Origin: Gp6-AA40 sp963723495 | GTDB lineage: Bacteria; Acidobacteriota; Vicinamibacteria; Vicinamibacterales; UBA2999 | DNA length: 64,000 nt | Direction: 5' to 3' | Assembly (NCBI GenBank): GCA_963723495.1 | Contig: CAVRQR010000009.1 | Location: forward strand, 1 to 64,000 | Part shown: positions 53,416 to 62,431 of the stretch, one piece after another | Layout of the letters: every line of letters starts with the position of its first letter | How positions within the stretch are numbered: the first letter of the stretch is position 1 | Notes under the pieces: model-generated | The model's input: only the letters and a program-made list of their open reading frames with translations | What the model was told of the DNA's origin: nothing | The model's database searches: none | Translations under genes and position numbers: made by a program

Positions 53416-53593
53416 ATGACGGACTTGACGCATTGGCGGACTCTGCGCCGCGAAACGATTTTGGCTGGTGGTCCGATCAAGGAAGTTGCCGTCGAGAGAG
53501 CGTCGAGCTCCCGGATAGGCGGACGATCCCCGACTATTACGTCACGCTGTTGCCGGCCGCGCCTCAGGGGACCGTGTACCATAGAGACCAACG
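53416..53593 (+). pseudogene. Truncated NUDIX hydrolase fragment
   Basis: The ATG at 53416 opens MTDLTHWRTLRRETILAGGP followed by IKEVAVER. After an indel near 53500 another frame gives VELPDRRTIPDYYVTLLPA. This aligns with the first 50 residues of the NUDIX protein at 13643 (GGPIREIV, IIPDFYTAR). The NUDIX box and everything after it are missing, and the methyltransferase start follows directly. It is a leftover 5' end. Confidence 0.65.
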
Positions 53594-54475
53594 ATGAGTA
53601 CCACGTTTGGCGGCAGCGCCACGTTCAGCGAGACCTCGATCGATCGCGTCCGCGAATACTGGAACAGCCGTCCCTGCAATCTGCGACACTCGCCTGCACC
53701 AGTGGGATCGCGAGAGTATTTCGATCAGGTTGAGGCGCGAAAGTACCTCGTCGAGCCTCACATCCCAGGCTTTGCTGACTATCCCCGCTGGGCTGGCCGA
53801 CGGGTCCTCGAGATTGGATGCGGCATGGGCACGGACACCATGAACTTCGCCCGTGCGGGCGCCCGCGTGACAGCGGTCGACCTTTCGAGCCGCTCGCTGG
53901 AACTGGCCCGGCAACGTGCCGACGTGTTCGGCCTTCAGGATCGCATCACGTTCGTCGAGGCTGATGCCGAGCGACTGGCGGACTTCGTGGAGCCATCCGA
54001 GGACCGATTTCGTGTATCGTTCGGCGTGATTCACCACACCCCTCACCCCGGCCGCGCGCTGGAGCAGATTCGGCGGCACTTCGTCGGACCCAACACGACG
54101 TTCAAGATGATGGTGTACTACCGGTGGGCGTGGAAGGTGCTCGCCATCCTGGTTCGCGAGGCTCACGGCGCATTCTGGAAGCTGGACGAGGCGGTCGCCC
54201 GGAACTCCGAGGCACAAACCGGATGTCCTGTGACCTACACCTACACGCGCCGATCCGTTCGCGAGTTGCTGGAGCACTCCGGTTTCGCGGTCGAGAATGT
54301 ATTCGTCGACCACATCTTTCCTTATCGCGTTCCCGACTACGTGAAGTACCGATACGTGAAGGCGTTCCCGTTCAACGTGTTGCCCGATCCGGCGATGCGG
54401 GCGTTGGAGCAACGTCTCGGATGGCATCTTTGTGTGACATCCCGCCTTGCTGAAGGACCCGCCCGGGACCGATGA
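53594..54475 (+). CDS. Class I SAM-dependent methyltransferase
   Basis: An intact 293-residue protein. After an N-terminal segment (DRVREYWNSRPCNLRHS, YFDQVEARKYLVEPHI) typical of ubiE-like cluster methyltransferases comes RRVLEIGCGMGTDTMNFARA (motif I), VTAVDLSSRSLELAR and SFGVIHHTPHPGRAL. The C-terminal third (YTYTRRSVRELLEHSGF) is a cap region. It overlaps the next gene by 4 bp (ATGA), so it is coupled to the GT. Substrate unknown. Confidence 0.88.
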   Translation: MSTTFGGSATFSETSIDRVREYWNSRPCNLRHSPAPVGSREYFDQVEARKYLVEPHIPGFADYPRWAGRRVLEIGCGMGTDTMNFARAGARVTAVDLSSRSLELARQRADVFGLQDRITFVEADAERLADFVEPSEDRFRVSFGVIHHTPHPGRALEQIRRHFVGPNTTFKMMVYYRWAWKVLAILVREAHGAFWKLDEAVARNSEAQTGCPVTYTYTRRSVRELLEHSGFAVENVFVDHIFPYRVPDYVKYRYVKAFPFNVLPDPAMRALEQRLGWHLCVTSRLAEGPARDR

Positions 54476-55443
54476 ACGCGGCGCCGCCCTATCTCAGCAT
54501 CGTTGTGACAGGGCGCAACGACGATTTCGGTGGCGACTTCAACGGCCGGTTCTTCCGATCGCTCCGCTTCAACCACGAGCGGCTCTCCGAAGCTGGCGTC
54601 TCCCATGAGTTCATCCTCGTCGAGTGGCGCCCGATTCAGAATGCACCGTACCTCTCCACGCTTGTCACAGCCGCCTTTCCCGATTTGGACGCCGACCAGC
54701 TTCGTTGCTTTATCGTCGATCCGGCGTATCATGACGCGCTCAGCCTGAACCCGCGTCTGCAGTTTCAGGAGTTCATCGCCAAGAACGTGGGCATCCGACG
54801 TGCTCGCGGGTCGTTTCTGCTCACGACGAATACAGATATTTTTCTCAGTCGAGGAGTCATTGCGCGACTCGCGTCCCGCTCGCTCGAGCGCGGGATTCTG
54901 TACCGCGCCGCGCGATACGACTTGAAGTCGTATAGCGACGTTACCCGCGTGGATTGGGCGATGCTCGAAGACGACCGCAACTACGATGCGGTCAACGTCA
55001 TTCAGCCACCGTTGTTCACCAATGCCTCCGGTGACTTTCTTCTGCTCGATCAAGACAGCTATCATCGTCTTCGCGGATTCAACGAGGTCTACCGCGTCGC
55101 GAAGATCCACATCGATGGCAACTTCTGTCTGAAAGCGTTCGCGTCTGTGGTGCCCCTCCTCGATATTGGATATCCGGTCTACCACGTCGGACGTGGAACC
55201 TTCCATGCTCAGGCCGGACTCTACAGGAACCAGCCGGGAGAGGCACCGTGGGGTGACCGGCGCTGGAAGAGCGACGTGATCTATCTGAACGGTCCGGAAT
55301 GGGGTCTCGCCCTCGCACCGCAGCGGCCTCTCGACGCGAACATCACGGCGATCGATTTCGACTGGCGTGCGGTCGGTCCTATCGTGGATCTCCGTCGCGT
55401 CGTGCACGCGCGAAGTGAGACCGCCGCAGCGCCGGTCGACTAG
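54472..55443 (+). CDS. 'GRND'-family GT-A glycosyltransferase
   Basis: An intact 323-residue protein. Motifs in order: YLSIVVTGRNDDFGGDFNGR, FILVEWRP, FQEFIAKNVGIRRARGSF, LLTTNTDIFLS (metal site), NASGDFLLLDQDSYHRLRGF followed by NEVYRVAKIHIDG, then GEAPWGDRRWKSD. It is closest in organisation to the protein at 56340 and to the C-terminal domain of the one at 15349. The ASGDFLLLD-to-GFNE block resembles the C-terminal motif of galactosyltransferase-like GT-A enzymes (inference). Translation is coupled to the methyltransferase upstream. Confidence 0.82.
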   Translation: MNAAPPYLSIVVTGRNDDFGGDFNGRFFRSLRFNHERLSEAGVSHEFILVEWRPIQNAPYLSTLVTAAFPDLDADQLRCFIVDPAYHDALSLNPRLQFQEFIAKNVGIRRARGSFLLTTNTDIFLSRGVIARLASRSLERGILYRAARYDLKSYSDVTRVDWAMLEDDRNYDAVNVIQPPLFTNASGDFLLLDQDSYHRLRGFNEVYRVAKIHIDGNFCLKAFASVVPLLDIGYPVYHVGRGTFHAQAGLYRNQPGEAPWGDRRWKSDVIYLNGPEWGLALAPQRPLDANITAIDFDWRAVGPIVDLRRVVHARSETAAAPVD

Positions 55444-55841
55444 GTGCGTTGATCTCCCTCGCGCGGCGATGCTGTTTCCGCCGACTGCCTCTCCAGTTGT
55501 CGGTCATCGTGACGAAGAAACCGTTGGGTCTGCTTGACTGGCGCTGCGGCCCCATCGACAAGCGATGCGGCTGCCCGGGCCACTGCACGGAGATGAGCGA
55601 TCGCCGCCATGTAGTCATTCAGGAGAAGTCTCATGGCAAGAGCGTCGATGTCGTCGTTCCCCGCCATCGGCGGCTGCTGCAGAATTCGCGTGAGCTCGCG
55701 AATTCGCGCGCTCGGCACGTCGGCAAGGTGGACCGCGACCGGATCATCGGCGCTCAGGTTCGACGCGACGACGTACGTGGTCTGCGCGATGATTCGTTCG
55801 ATTTCTCTCAGTCGGTCGTGCGCACTGGAAGGAATGCTCAA
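55440..55841 (-). CDS. Hypothetical helical protein
   Basis: A 133-residue frame from ATG 55841. It reads as a natural soluble helical protein (DRLREIERIIAQTTYVV, ARIRELTRILQQPP, LLLNDYMAAIAHLRAVARAA) with a basic, polar tail. It fills the only gap on this strand and ends in a 4-bp overlap with the convergent GT gene. The opposite-strand frame here is less protein-like. I recognise no family. Confidence 0.5.
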   Translation of the reverse strand: MSIPSSAHDRLREIERIIAQTTYVVASNLSADDPVAVHLADVPSARIRELTRILQQPPMAGNDDIDALAMRLLLNDYMAAIAHLRAVARAAASLVDGAAAPVKQTQRFLRHDDRQLERQSAETASPREGDQRT

Positions 55842-55903
55842 CGAGGGTCTCCGAGCAGAAAGTCCGCAAAAACCCCTGTAGTATACTCGCCACTTCTCCG
55901 TTC

Positions 55904-56314
55904 ATGAGACGACTCTTCGCTGCATTGCTCGCTGCCTTCGGACTCGTGACGGCACGCCGATACGAGGCGCTGTCGCGTTCGCTCGAGAGCCTGAAGGCTG
56001 CCGGAGCGGAGTCGAAGAAGAAGGCCGCCGAGGCTGCGACTCATCAGCGATCGGTCGAGGGGGAGCTGAGGCGGCAATCACACCTCGTCGCGAAGCTGCG
56101 AAGCTCGATCGAAAAGTGGAAGCAACGTCACGACGACATCAAGAAGCTGCGCGCCCGCCTCGCAGATACCGAGCGGGAACTGATGGTCGCCCGCGATCAC
56201 CTGATGGCGATCGAGGTCAAGCTCGATATTCTCGAAGGTGCCGCCAACGTCCTTGACCGACGCACGCGCAGCACCGCCGCAAAGGATCAGCACGAAACTG
56301 GTGCCCGTGCCTGA
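55904..56314 (+). CDS. Small coiled-coil protein with hydrophobic N-terminus
   Basis: An intact 136-residue protein. The first 18 residues are hydrophobic (RRLFAALLAAFGLVTA), a membrane anchor or signal. Residues about 20-115 form a long coiled coil (LSRSLESLKAAGAESKKKAA, LRRQSHLVAKLRSSIEKWK, KLRARLADTERELMVARDHL). A TATACT at 55882-55887 could be its -10 box. It lies just before a GRND glycosyltransferase. A scaffold or chain-length role next to that enzyme is a guess. Confidence 0.65.
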   Translation: MRRLFAALLAAFGLVTARRYEALSRSLESLKAAGAESKKKAAEAATHQRSVEGELRRQSHLVAKLRSSIEKWKQRHDDIKKLRARLADTERELMVARDHLMAIEVKLDILEGAANVLDRRTRSTAAKDQHETGARA

Positions 56315-56339
56315 TGGAGGCTCGGGCTTCGCATCCACG

Positions 56340-57335
56340 ATGGTGACGCCGCCGGTGGTGAGCCTCGTGCTCACCGGTCGGAATGATGGGTATGGTGGCG
56401 ACTTCATCGCGCGCTTCTTTCGCTCGCTTCGCTTCAACCATCAACAGTTCACTGCACGCGGAATCGCTTACGAGCTCGTATTCGTCGAGTGGGCGCCTCC
56501 GAACAACGCACCCCTGATTCGCGATCAGATTTTCGACGCAATCCCGGAGCTCGATGTGTCAGCGTGCTCCTGGTACGTCGTGGATCCTCGCTACCAGGAG
56601 ATGCTTTCGCTGAACCCGAGGCTCGAGTATCTCGAGTTCCCGGCAAAGAACGTAGGTGTCCGTCGTGCGCGCGGCCGTTTCGTGCTGACCTCGAACTGCG
56701 ACGTGTACTTCGGCCGCCGTATCTTCGACGTCCTTGCCGACGGCTCACTCGAGCCACGTGTTCTCTATCGCGCTCCGCGGCATGACCTGACGTTGCCGCG
56801 CGAGCGACCGGCAGTCGATTGGAGCCTACTCGAGAACCCATCCAACCTGGCCGGGCCGGCACACGTGCTGAAACCGCCGTACATGGGGAGTGCCACCGGT
56901 GACTTCGTTCTGCTCGATCGTGAGTCGTTCCATGAGATCGGTGGCTTCAACGAGGTCTACCGTGTGGCACGCATCGGTGTCGATCGGAACGTCCTCGTGA
57001 AAGCGCTGTCGATCGGCTTTCGGATCGCGGATATCGGCGGCCCCGTCTACCACGAGAATCACGAGGGCAGCTATCGGCTGAACCCCACGGCCTACGCCGG
57101 CCGTGAGACCGAGGCACCCTGGGGAGATCGCCGCTGGCATTCAGGTGGCGTCAGTTACGTCAATCCGCCGATCTGGGGGTTGTCTGAGGCGCCGGTGCGA
57201 GAGATCAGCGAACGCGTCTGGTATCTGGATTTTTCGTGGGCGGCCATTCCGCCGCTGGTGGATCTCCAGCGGATCGTGCTGCCGGTCGCTCGGCCCGGCG
57301 GCCCGCCGCCCGGCCACTATGTCAGAAAGCGCTGA
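56340..57335 (+). CDS. 'GRND'-family GT-A glycosyltransferase
   Basis: An intact protein of about 331 residues from ATG 56340 (MVTPPVVSLVLTGRNDGYGG). The frame is open to 56238, but that part overlaps the upstream gene. Motifs: LVLTGRNDGYGGDFIARFF, LVFVEWAPP, LEFPAKNVGVRRARGRF, LTSNCDVYFG (metal site), SATGDFVLLDRESFHEIGGF followed by NEVYRVARIGVDR, then EAPWGDRRWHSG. It is a clear paralogue of 54472. SmpB follows after 56 bp. Confidence 0.82.
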   Translation: MVTPPVVSLVLTGRNDGYGGDFIARFFRSLRFNHQQFTARGIAYELVFVEWAPPNNAPLIRDQIFDAIPELDVSACSWYVVDPRYQEMLSLNPRLEYLEFPAKNVGVRRARGRFVLTSNCDVYFGRRIFDVLADGSLEPRVLYRAPRHDLTLPRERPAVDWSLLENPSNLAGPAHVLKPPYMGSATGDFVLLDRESFHEIGGFNEVYRVARIGVDRNVLVKALSIGFRIADIGGPVYHENHEGSYRLNPTAYAGRETEAPWGDRRWHSGGVSYVNPPIWGLSEAPVREISERVWYLDFSWAAIPPLVDLQRIVLPVARPGGPPPGHYVRKR

Positions 57336-57391
57336 GCCGACGCGATGCCGTCGGCCCGTACCCTTGCACGTGGTACGATTCGCGCGACGCC

Positions 57392-57874
57392 GTGGCAATT
57401 GACAAGACGGACCGCGAGAAGGCCCAGCGGACGATCGCCGACAACCGGAAGGCATTTCACGACTACCACGTGCTCGATACCTGGGAGGCCGGCATCGCTC
57501 TGCTCGGCACCGAGGTGAAGGCCATTCGCGAAGGCTCGGTGAATCTGCGCGACAGCTACGCCCGCCTCGAGAACGGGGAAGTCTGGCTGATGAACGTGCA
57601 CATCAGCCCGTACAGTCACACCGGCTATGCCCGCCACGACGAACGCCGGCAGCGGAAGCTGCTGTTGCACCGTCACGAGATCCAGAAGCTCACGGGCCGT
57701 GTCGTCGAGAAGGGATTGACGATCGTGCCGCTGCGGATGTACCTGAACAAGGGACGTGTGAAAGTGGCGCTCGCACTCGTGAAGGGCAAACAGGCGCACG
57801 ACAAGCGCGAGACGATTCGCCGCCGCGAGGTGGATCGCGAAACGCGAGCGGCGGTCAAAGAGAGATCGAGGTAG
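57392..57874 (+). CDS. smpB: SsrA-binding protein (trans-translation)
   Basis: A 160-residue protein, the standard SmpB length, from GTG 57392 (start chosen by family length; the frame is open to 57236). Signatures: NRKAFHDYHVLDTWEAGIAL, LGTEVKAIREGSVNLRDSY, VHISPYSHTGY, RKLLLHRHEI, KVALALVKGKQAHDKRETI and a basic tail. It brings tmRNA to stalled ribosomes. No ssrA gene is seen here. It overlaps the next gene start by one nucleotide and is a housekeeping gene inside the glycan region. Confidence 0.95.
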   Translation: MAIDKTDREKAQRTIADNRKAFHDYHVLDTWEAGIALLGTEVKAIREGSVNLRDSYARLENGEVWLMNVHISPYSHTGYARHDERRQRKLLLHRHEIQKLTGRVVEKGLTIVPLRMYLNKGRVKVALALVKGKQAHDKRETIRRREVDRETRAAVKERSR

Positions 57875-59665
57875 TGGATCGTTTTCTACTGTTGCCGCTG
57901 CTGGCGCCGCTTGTCCTGCTGGCCGCGGGCAACAACGGGTTCGGGTTCGACTCGGCCGGCTATCTCGACCCGTTTACCTACGTCGGCTATTTCTGGCACT
58001 ACCCGGAACATCTCTGGGTTTTCGACGACAACAGCAACTACAAGATTTCGCGTCTTCCCTGGATTCTTCCGGGGTACGTGCTTCACGCCTTGACCGGACC
58101 GATCGTCGCCTCCTACCTGCTTGCTTATGTGTCGATGACGATTGGAGCGGTTGCGCTCTACCTCGTCACGAGGGAGTGCTTCCGCGACGCGGGGAGCGCC
58201 GCCGCTGTCGGCGTCGCGTGGGCATGTTGCTCGTGGGCGCACGGAAACGGCGGCTGGAATTATCACGTGCTCATCGCCACGGGCTACTACCTGATGGGAT
58301 GCTGGCTGGTCGTGGGCGCGGCACGGACATCGTCGCGATTGGCAGCCTTGACGGCTGGGGCGTTTCTCGCCGCCAGCGTCCACACGCATCTGTTCCTGGT
58401 GATCTTCGCGCCGCTGGTGGTTGCGCTTTACATAGCCGCCCTGCCCGTGCAGACGAATTGGCTGTCGCGCGGTGCCGGCTCCGCTCTTCTATTCGGCGCC
58501 GGGGGGCTCCTGCTTACGGCACTCCTCGCCGCGATCAATGCCGGAACAGGCGGTGCATGGCAATTCTTCATGCCGCAGATCGAGCAGGCCTTGAAACTGA
58601 CGGACCCTGCCTACGATCACTGGTGGAATGGCAACGCTTCACAGTGGTTGCCATTTGCACGCTACCTTGTGCTGCCGCTCGCGATCATGATCGCCGGGCT
58701 CGCAGTGGCTTTCCGCAACCGATCCGACCCGAATCGACGGTTGTCGCTCACGCTGATCGGGTCGGCCTGGGCCGCGTTCGGCCTCATGTGCTACTTCCAG
58801 TTCGGCCGCCGGCAGACGACGCTCGACTACAGCTACATGGCATTCGCGCTTTATCCCCATGCCTTTCTATGTCTCAGCGCCGTACTGGCGGAGCCTCGGC
58901 GCAGCACGCGCGAGGCCGCAATCGGTGCGGGAGTGGCCAGCGCTGCAATTCTTGGCACCCTGCTCTTTCTGCTTCCCCGGCCACTCCCCGCGGTGATGGA
59001 CGCGCTCCCGAACATCATGGGATTCGCGCGGCCCGGGTGGGTCATCGCGCCGCTCGCCGTCTGCCTGCTCGGCATTCTGGCGATGCAGACCGTGCGATCG
59101 TCTGCGCGCCTGATCGTGTTCGGGGTGTGGTTTTCGATCGTCAACGCCTGGATTGCACCTGTGACGACGTCCTACGGAATCGGGACGCCGGGGTATCAGC
59201 AGGCAATGCTGCTGACGTTCCGCGAGGCCGACCGCGTCACGACCGAGATCGATCCGACGCTGATTGGCATCAAATACTGGATGTCCGAGGAGACCGTCAG
59301 GACGACGGCTGGCGAGATCCCTTCACGACACATCTTCGATAGTTTCGTCGCCACGCGGGCTTGGCTGACGAACCTGCTTGGCCGGAAGACCCCGAGTCCA
59401 AGAATCGATCAGCTCACGCTCGCCGATCTCGATCGAGGCGCCTGCATTGGAATCCTCTCGATGGCCGAAAGTCAGGGTCGCCTGCAGGAGCAGATGAAAG
59501 CGCATTTCGCAGGGCTGGGTCGCCCGCTCCGCGAGATCAAAGACCGGCGGTTCGAGGCGGAGGACGTGTCGTTCGCACTGACCGTATACTGCAGCCTGTG
59601 GCAATCGCCAACCAGACACCGCCCTGTACAAAGCTACCGGAATCAGCCCCGTAGACGCGCTATAG
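57874..59665 (+). CDS. Polytopic membrane protein of the glycan region, 3' end uncertain
   Basis: About 595 residues from GTG 57874. It has many hydrophobic helices over residues 1-430 (FLLLPLLAPLVLLAAG, LLAYVSMTIGAVALYLV, LLFGAGGLLLTALLAAI and others) and a first loop with FDSAGYLDPFTYVGYFWHYP and FDDNSNYKISRLPWILPGYV, as in GT-C/ArnT-like proteins of polysaccharide clusters. A soluble tail of about 150 residues follows. The frame stays open to 59880, but after about 59600 it is basic and antisense to the next gene. An indel there would give the end DTALYKATGISPVDAL at 59665. Function is not firmly assigned. Confidence 0.65.
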
Positions 59666-60557
59666 CGAGCAGGGAACCACCACGTACCCAACGCAAAGAC
59701 CGTAACGGAGTCTCGACACGAATCGACCACCGCAGGAGCGTATTGAGCGGTTCCGGCGGTAGCCTGAGAGCTTGTCTGACGATGGCAGTCGAATCGCGCG
59801 AGGCGGAGCGCAATTCAGGGGTGAGCCAGCGCTGTGCGATCTGCACGAGGAGGGGCAAACAACTGAAATATCCGATGTAACAGATCTCGAAGCCGCCCTT
59901 GCGCAGCACGTCGGCAAGGCTGTCTCGGTCATATCGACGTTTATGACCGATAACCTCATCGTAAGTGGTCCAGAGTTCGGGGCCTGCCGGGACCGTGATC
60001 GCGACCAGTCCATTCGCCCTGAGCACCGCGCCCGCCTGCTGCAGCACGCCCACGTCGTCATCGATGTGCTCGATCACGTCGAAGAGCGACGCGATATCGA
60101 AGTCCCGAAAAAACGGCAGCGCGGTCGTGCTGCTCGAGAACAGCCGGCCGCGCACTCGCGCGCGGGCGTGGGCCAGCGCCGCGCGGTGCATGTCGATGCC
60201 TGTCACCTCCAGGCCTGCAGCTTCCAGTGCCGCTGCGACGAAACCAGTGCCGCATCCGATGTCGAGTAGCCGCAGTCCTTCCAGCGGACCGACGACGCGG
60301 CGCATCGTCGAGACGATGACTTCGTTCCGGGCCGCGAACCAGAAATGCTCCTGCTCGACTTCGGCAACCAGATCGACGATGGGCGCCGGATAGTCGCGAT
60401 CGTCGACCGATGGAGCCACGGTAACGATACGGCCCTCACTGGGGTAGGTTGCTTCGCACGCTGCACACTGCACGGCAGACTCACCGCTGGAAGCGAGAGG
60501 GACCTCGCCGCCGCAGTGAAGGCAGCGGAAGCGTTCCAGCGGAGGGCCTGGCGTCAC
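59643..60557 (-). CDS. SAM methyltransferase with N-terminal zinc ribbon
   Basis: An intact 304-residue protein. The N-terminus has CLHC and, after about 16 residues, CAAC (Trm112-like zinc ribbon). The class I domain has LRLLDIGCGTGFVAAALEAA (motif I), VTGIDMHRAALAHAR, FDIASLFDVIEHIDDDVGVL and GLVAITVPAGPELWTTYDEV. The start overlaps the wecE stop by 4 bp, so this is the last gene of the GT2-wecD-wecE operon and probably methylates the same sugar or chain. Confidence 0.88.
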   Translation of the reverse strand: MTPGPPLERFRCLHCGGEVPLASSGESAVQCAACEATYPSEGRIVTVAPSVDDRDYPAPIVDLVAEVEQEHFWFAARNEVIVSTMRRVVGPLEGLRLLDIGCGTGFVAAALEAAGLEVTGIDMHRAALAHARARVRGRLFSSSTTALPFFRDFDIASLFDVIEHIDDDVGVLQQAGAVLRANGLVAITVPAGPELWTTYDEVIGHKRRYDRDSLADVLRKGGFEICYIGYFSCLPLLVQIAQRWLTPELRSASRDSTAIVRQALRLPPEPLNTLLRWSIRVETPLRSLRWVRGGSLLAIARLRG

Positions 60558-61690
60558 ACCGTGAAGCAGCGAACTGCCTCGATGACCGTGGTCTGGTCCT
60601 CGGGCGTCAGGTCGGTGAAAAAGGGAAGTCGGATGAGGCGTTCCGCGACGTCCTCAGCAACCGGGCAGCCTCCCGTGTTTCCGCCGAACTGGCGTCCCAT
60701 CGGCGACAGATGCAGCGGAACGTAGTGGAAGACGGCCAGAATCCCTTGTTGCTTGAGATGCTCGATGAGACGAGAGCGCGCTGATGCGGTCGGCAAGAGC
60801 AGATAGTACAAGTGCGAGGGATGCTCGCAGTACGTCGGCACGGTTGGGCGCGCGGTGTCATTGGCCCTCGCCCAATCAGTCAGGCCGGCATCGTAGCGTT
60901 GCCAGATCGCCGCGCGCTTGGCCTGCACGGCGTCGCACGAATGCAGCTGCGTCAGCAGATACGCCGCCTGAAGCTCGGAGAGCAGGTAGTTCGATCCGAG
61001 ATCGACCCACGTGTACTTGTCGACTTCGCCCCTGAAGAACCGCGCGCGGTTGGTGCCTTTCTCGCGCAGCACCTCTGCCCGCTCGACGAGTGACGACTCG
61101 TTGATGAGCAGCGCACCACCCTCGCCCGAGGTGACGTTCTTCGTCTCGTGGAAGCTCTGGGTAGCGAGGGCTCCGAAACTTCCCAGTGGACGGCCCTTGT
61201 AACGGGCGAACAGGCCGTGGGCGTTGTCCTCGATCACCGTGAGCCCATGACGCCGTGCGGCCGACAGAATGCCGTCCATCTCGCACGCAACTCCGCCGTA
61301 GTGCATGACCAGGATGGCCCTGGTCCTGGGGCCGATCAGCGGGACCACTGTGGCTTCGTCGACGTTGAGGGTGTCGCGCCGGCAGTCGGCGAATACCGGC
61401 CTGAAGCCGTGCATCACGAATGCATTCGCGGTGGAGACGAAGGTGAAAGAAGGAACGATGACCTCATCACCCGGCTTTCCCTCCAGCAGCAGTGCCGACA
61501 TCTCGAGCGCGGACGTGCACGAGTTGGTCAGGAGCGCCGTGTGTGCCCCGGTGATCTCTTTGAGGCGCGACTCGCAACCATGCGTGTAGGGTCCGTTGCC
61601 GGACAGCCTTCCGCTCTGGAGCGCTTGCGTCACGCATCCGATCGCTTCTGGGACGAGCGTCGGTCGGTTGAACGGGATGCGATACGTCAT
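60554..61690 (-). CDS. wecE: dTDP-4-amino-4,6-dideoxygalactose transaminase
   Basis: A 378-residue protein (E. coli WecE has 376) from ATG 61690. It is a DegT/DnrJ/EryC1/StrS aminotransferase: FNRPTLVPEAIGCVTQAL, SGRLSGNGPYT, LLTNSCTSALEMSALLL, PGDEVIVPSFTFVSTANAF, HYGGVACEMD, VIEDNAHGLFARYKGRPLG, the PLP Lys at residue 184 in SFHETKNVTSGEGGAL, and EKGTNRARFFRGEVDKYTW. The last two blocks are diagnostic of WecE among the superfamily. It makes TDP-4-amino-4,6-dideoxygalactose from the 4-keto sugar and glutamate. The open frame joins it to wecD only because of an indel in wecD. Confidence 0.93.
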   Translation of the reverse strand: MTYRIPFNRPTLVPEAIGCVTQALQSGRLSGNGPYTHGCESRLKEITGAHTALLTNSCTSALEMSALLLEGKPGDEVIVPSFTFVSTANAFVMHGFRPVFADCRRDTLNVDEATVVPLIGPRTRAILVMHYGGVACEMDGILSAARRHGLTVIEDNAHGLFARYKGRPLGSFGALATQSFHETKNVTSGEGGALLINESSLVERAEVLREKGTNRARFFRGEVDKYTWVDLGSNYLLSELQAAYLLTQLHSCDAVQAKRAAIWQRYDAGLTDWARANDTARPTVPTYCEHPSHLYYLLLPTASARSRLIEHLKQQGILAVFHYVPLHLSPMGRQFGGNTGGCPVAEDVAERLIRLPFFTDLTPEDQTTVIEAVRCFTV

Positions 61691-62431
61691 GACTCGAAAC
61701 GACGTCGTGGCAGGAACCAGCGGTGATACCAGACTAGACCGACCGGTCGGGCGGAATCCGGCGTCTTGATAGAACGCCTGCGAAGCAGCATTCCGCCCCT
61801 GCGTCACGACCGACACACGCCTGACCGATTGGCTCGAGATCCATGCGCAGGCGCCACTCAGCAGGCGCCCACCGATTCCCTGACGCCTGAATGCCGGATC
61901 GACGCCGAATAGGCCGATCGCGGCGGCCTCGGGTTTGCGGAGATGCACCGTCACGTAGCCGATCGCCCCTCCTTCCTGTTCGACGACCACCACGTGGTCT
62001 GCCCATCCCGCACAACTGTTTGCAATCCAGACGCGGTAGAGCTCGTCGCATCGCGCTCGATCGAAGTGACCATCATTGTAGAAGCGGGAATCATGGTGCG
62101 ACATGGCAGCGATCGCGCGCAATGCCGGCAGATCCTCGGGCACAGCGGCACGGGTATCGGGTGGTGGAGCGGTCACCGCTGGCACTGGGTCCAGCGTGAG
62201 CGTGACCCGGTCGTCAACGTGCACGAATGCGGCGTCCTCGAGCACACGTCTGCTTTCGTGGTTGTCCTCGTCCGTCAGGAAATACAGACAGTCGATCTGG
62301 TGCGTGTGACACCAGTCGAGTATCGCGTGGCAGGTCGTCTTGTCGACCTGCGTCGGTACGGCCCGGGCGATGGAAATACCGAAGAAGGTCGAATCCCAAT
62401 CGAGGCGCTCGCAGAGCGCAACGTCGCTCAT
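61687..62431 (-). CDS. wecD: dTDP-4-amino-4,6-dideoxygalactose N-acetyltransferase (GNAT), one frameshift
   Basis: About 247 residues. The N-terminus ERLDWDSTFFGISIARAV is typical of WecD, and the GNAT domain has YVTVHLR, GLFGVDPAFRRQGIGGRLL (acetyl-CoA loop) and RNAASQAFYQDAGF. Near 61735 a one-base indel hides the true C-terminus. In the neighbouring frame it reads LVWYHRWFLPRRRFES and stops in an ATGA overlap with wecE at 61690-61687. The product acetylates the 4-amino group made by WecE, giving TDP-Fuc4NAc or a close relative. Its start overlaps the upstream GT2 gene by 4 bp. Confidence 0.88.

Noticed and set aside
57236..57391. N-terminal extension of smpB
   Set aside because: It overlaps the GT gene and would make SmpB 52 residues longer than the family; GTG 57392 gives the standard 160 residues.
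59666..59880. C-terminal extension of the membrane protein at 57874
   Set aside because: It is antisense to the methyltransferase at 59643-60557 and has a basic, low-quality composition.
60554..62431. A single 625-residue acetyltransferase-aminotransferase fusion
   Set aside because: The other frame restores a normal WecD C-terminus ending in an ATGA overlap with wecE, so two genes with one indel explain it better.
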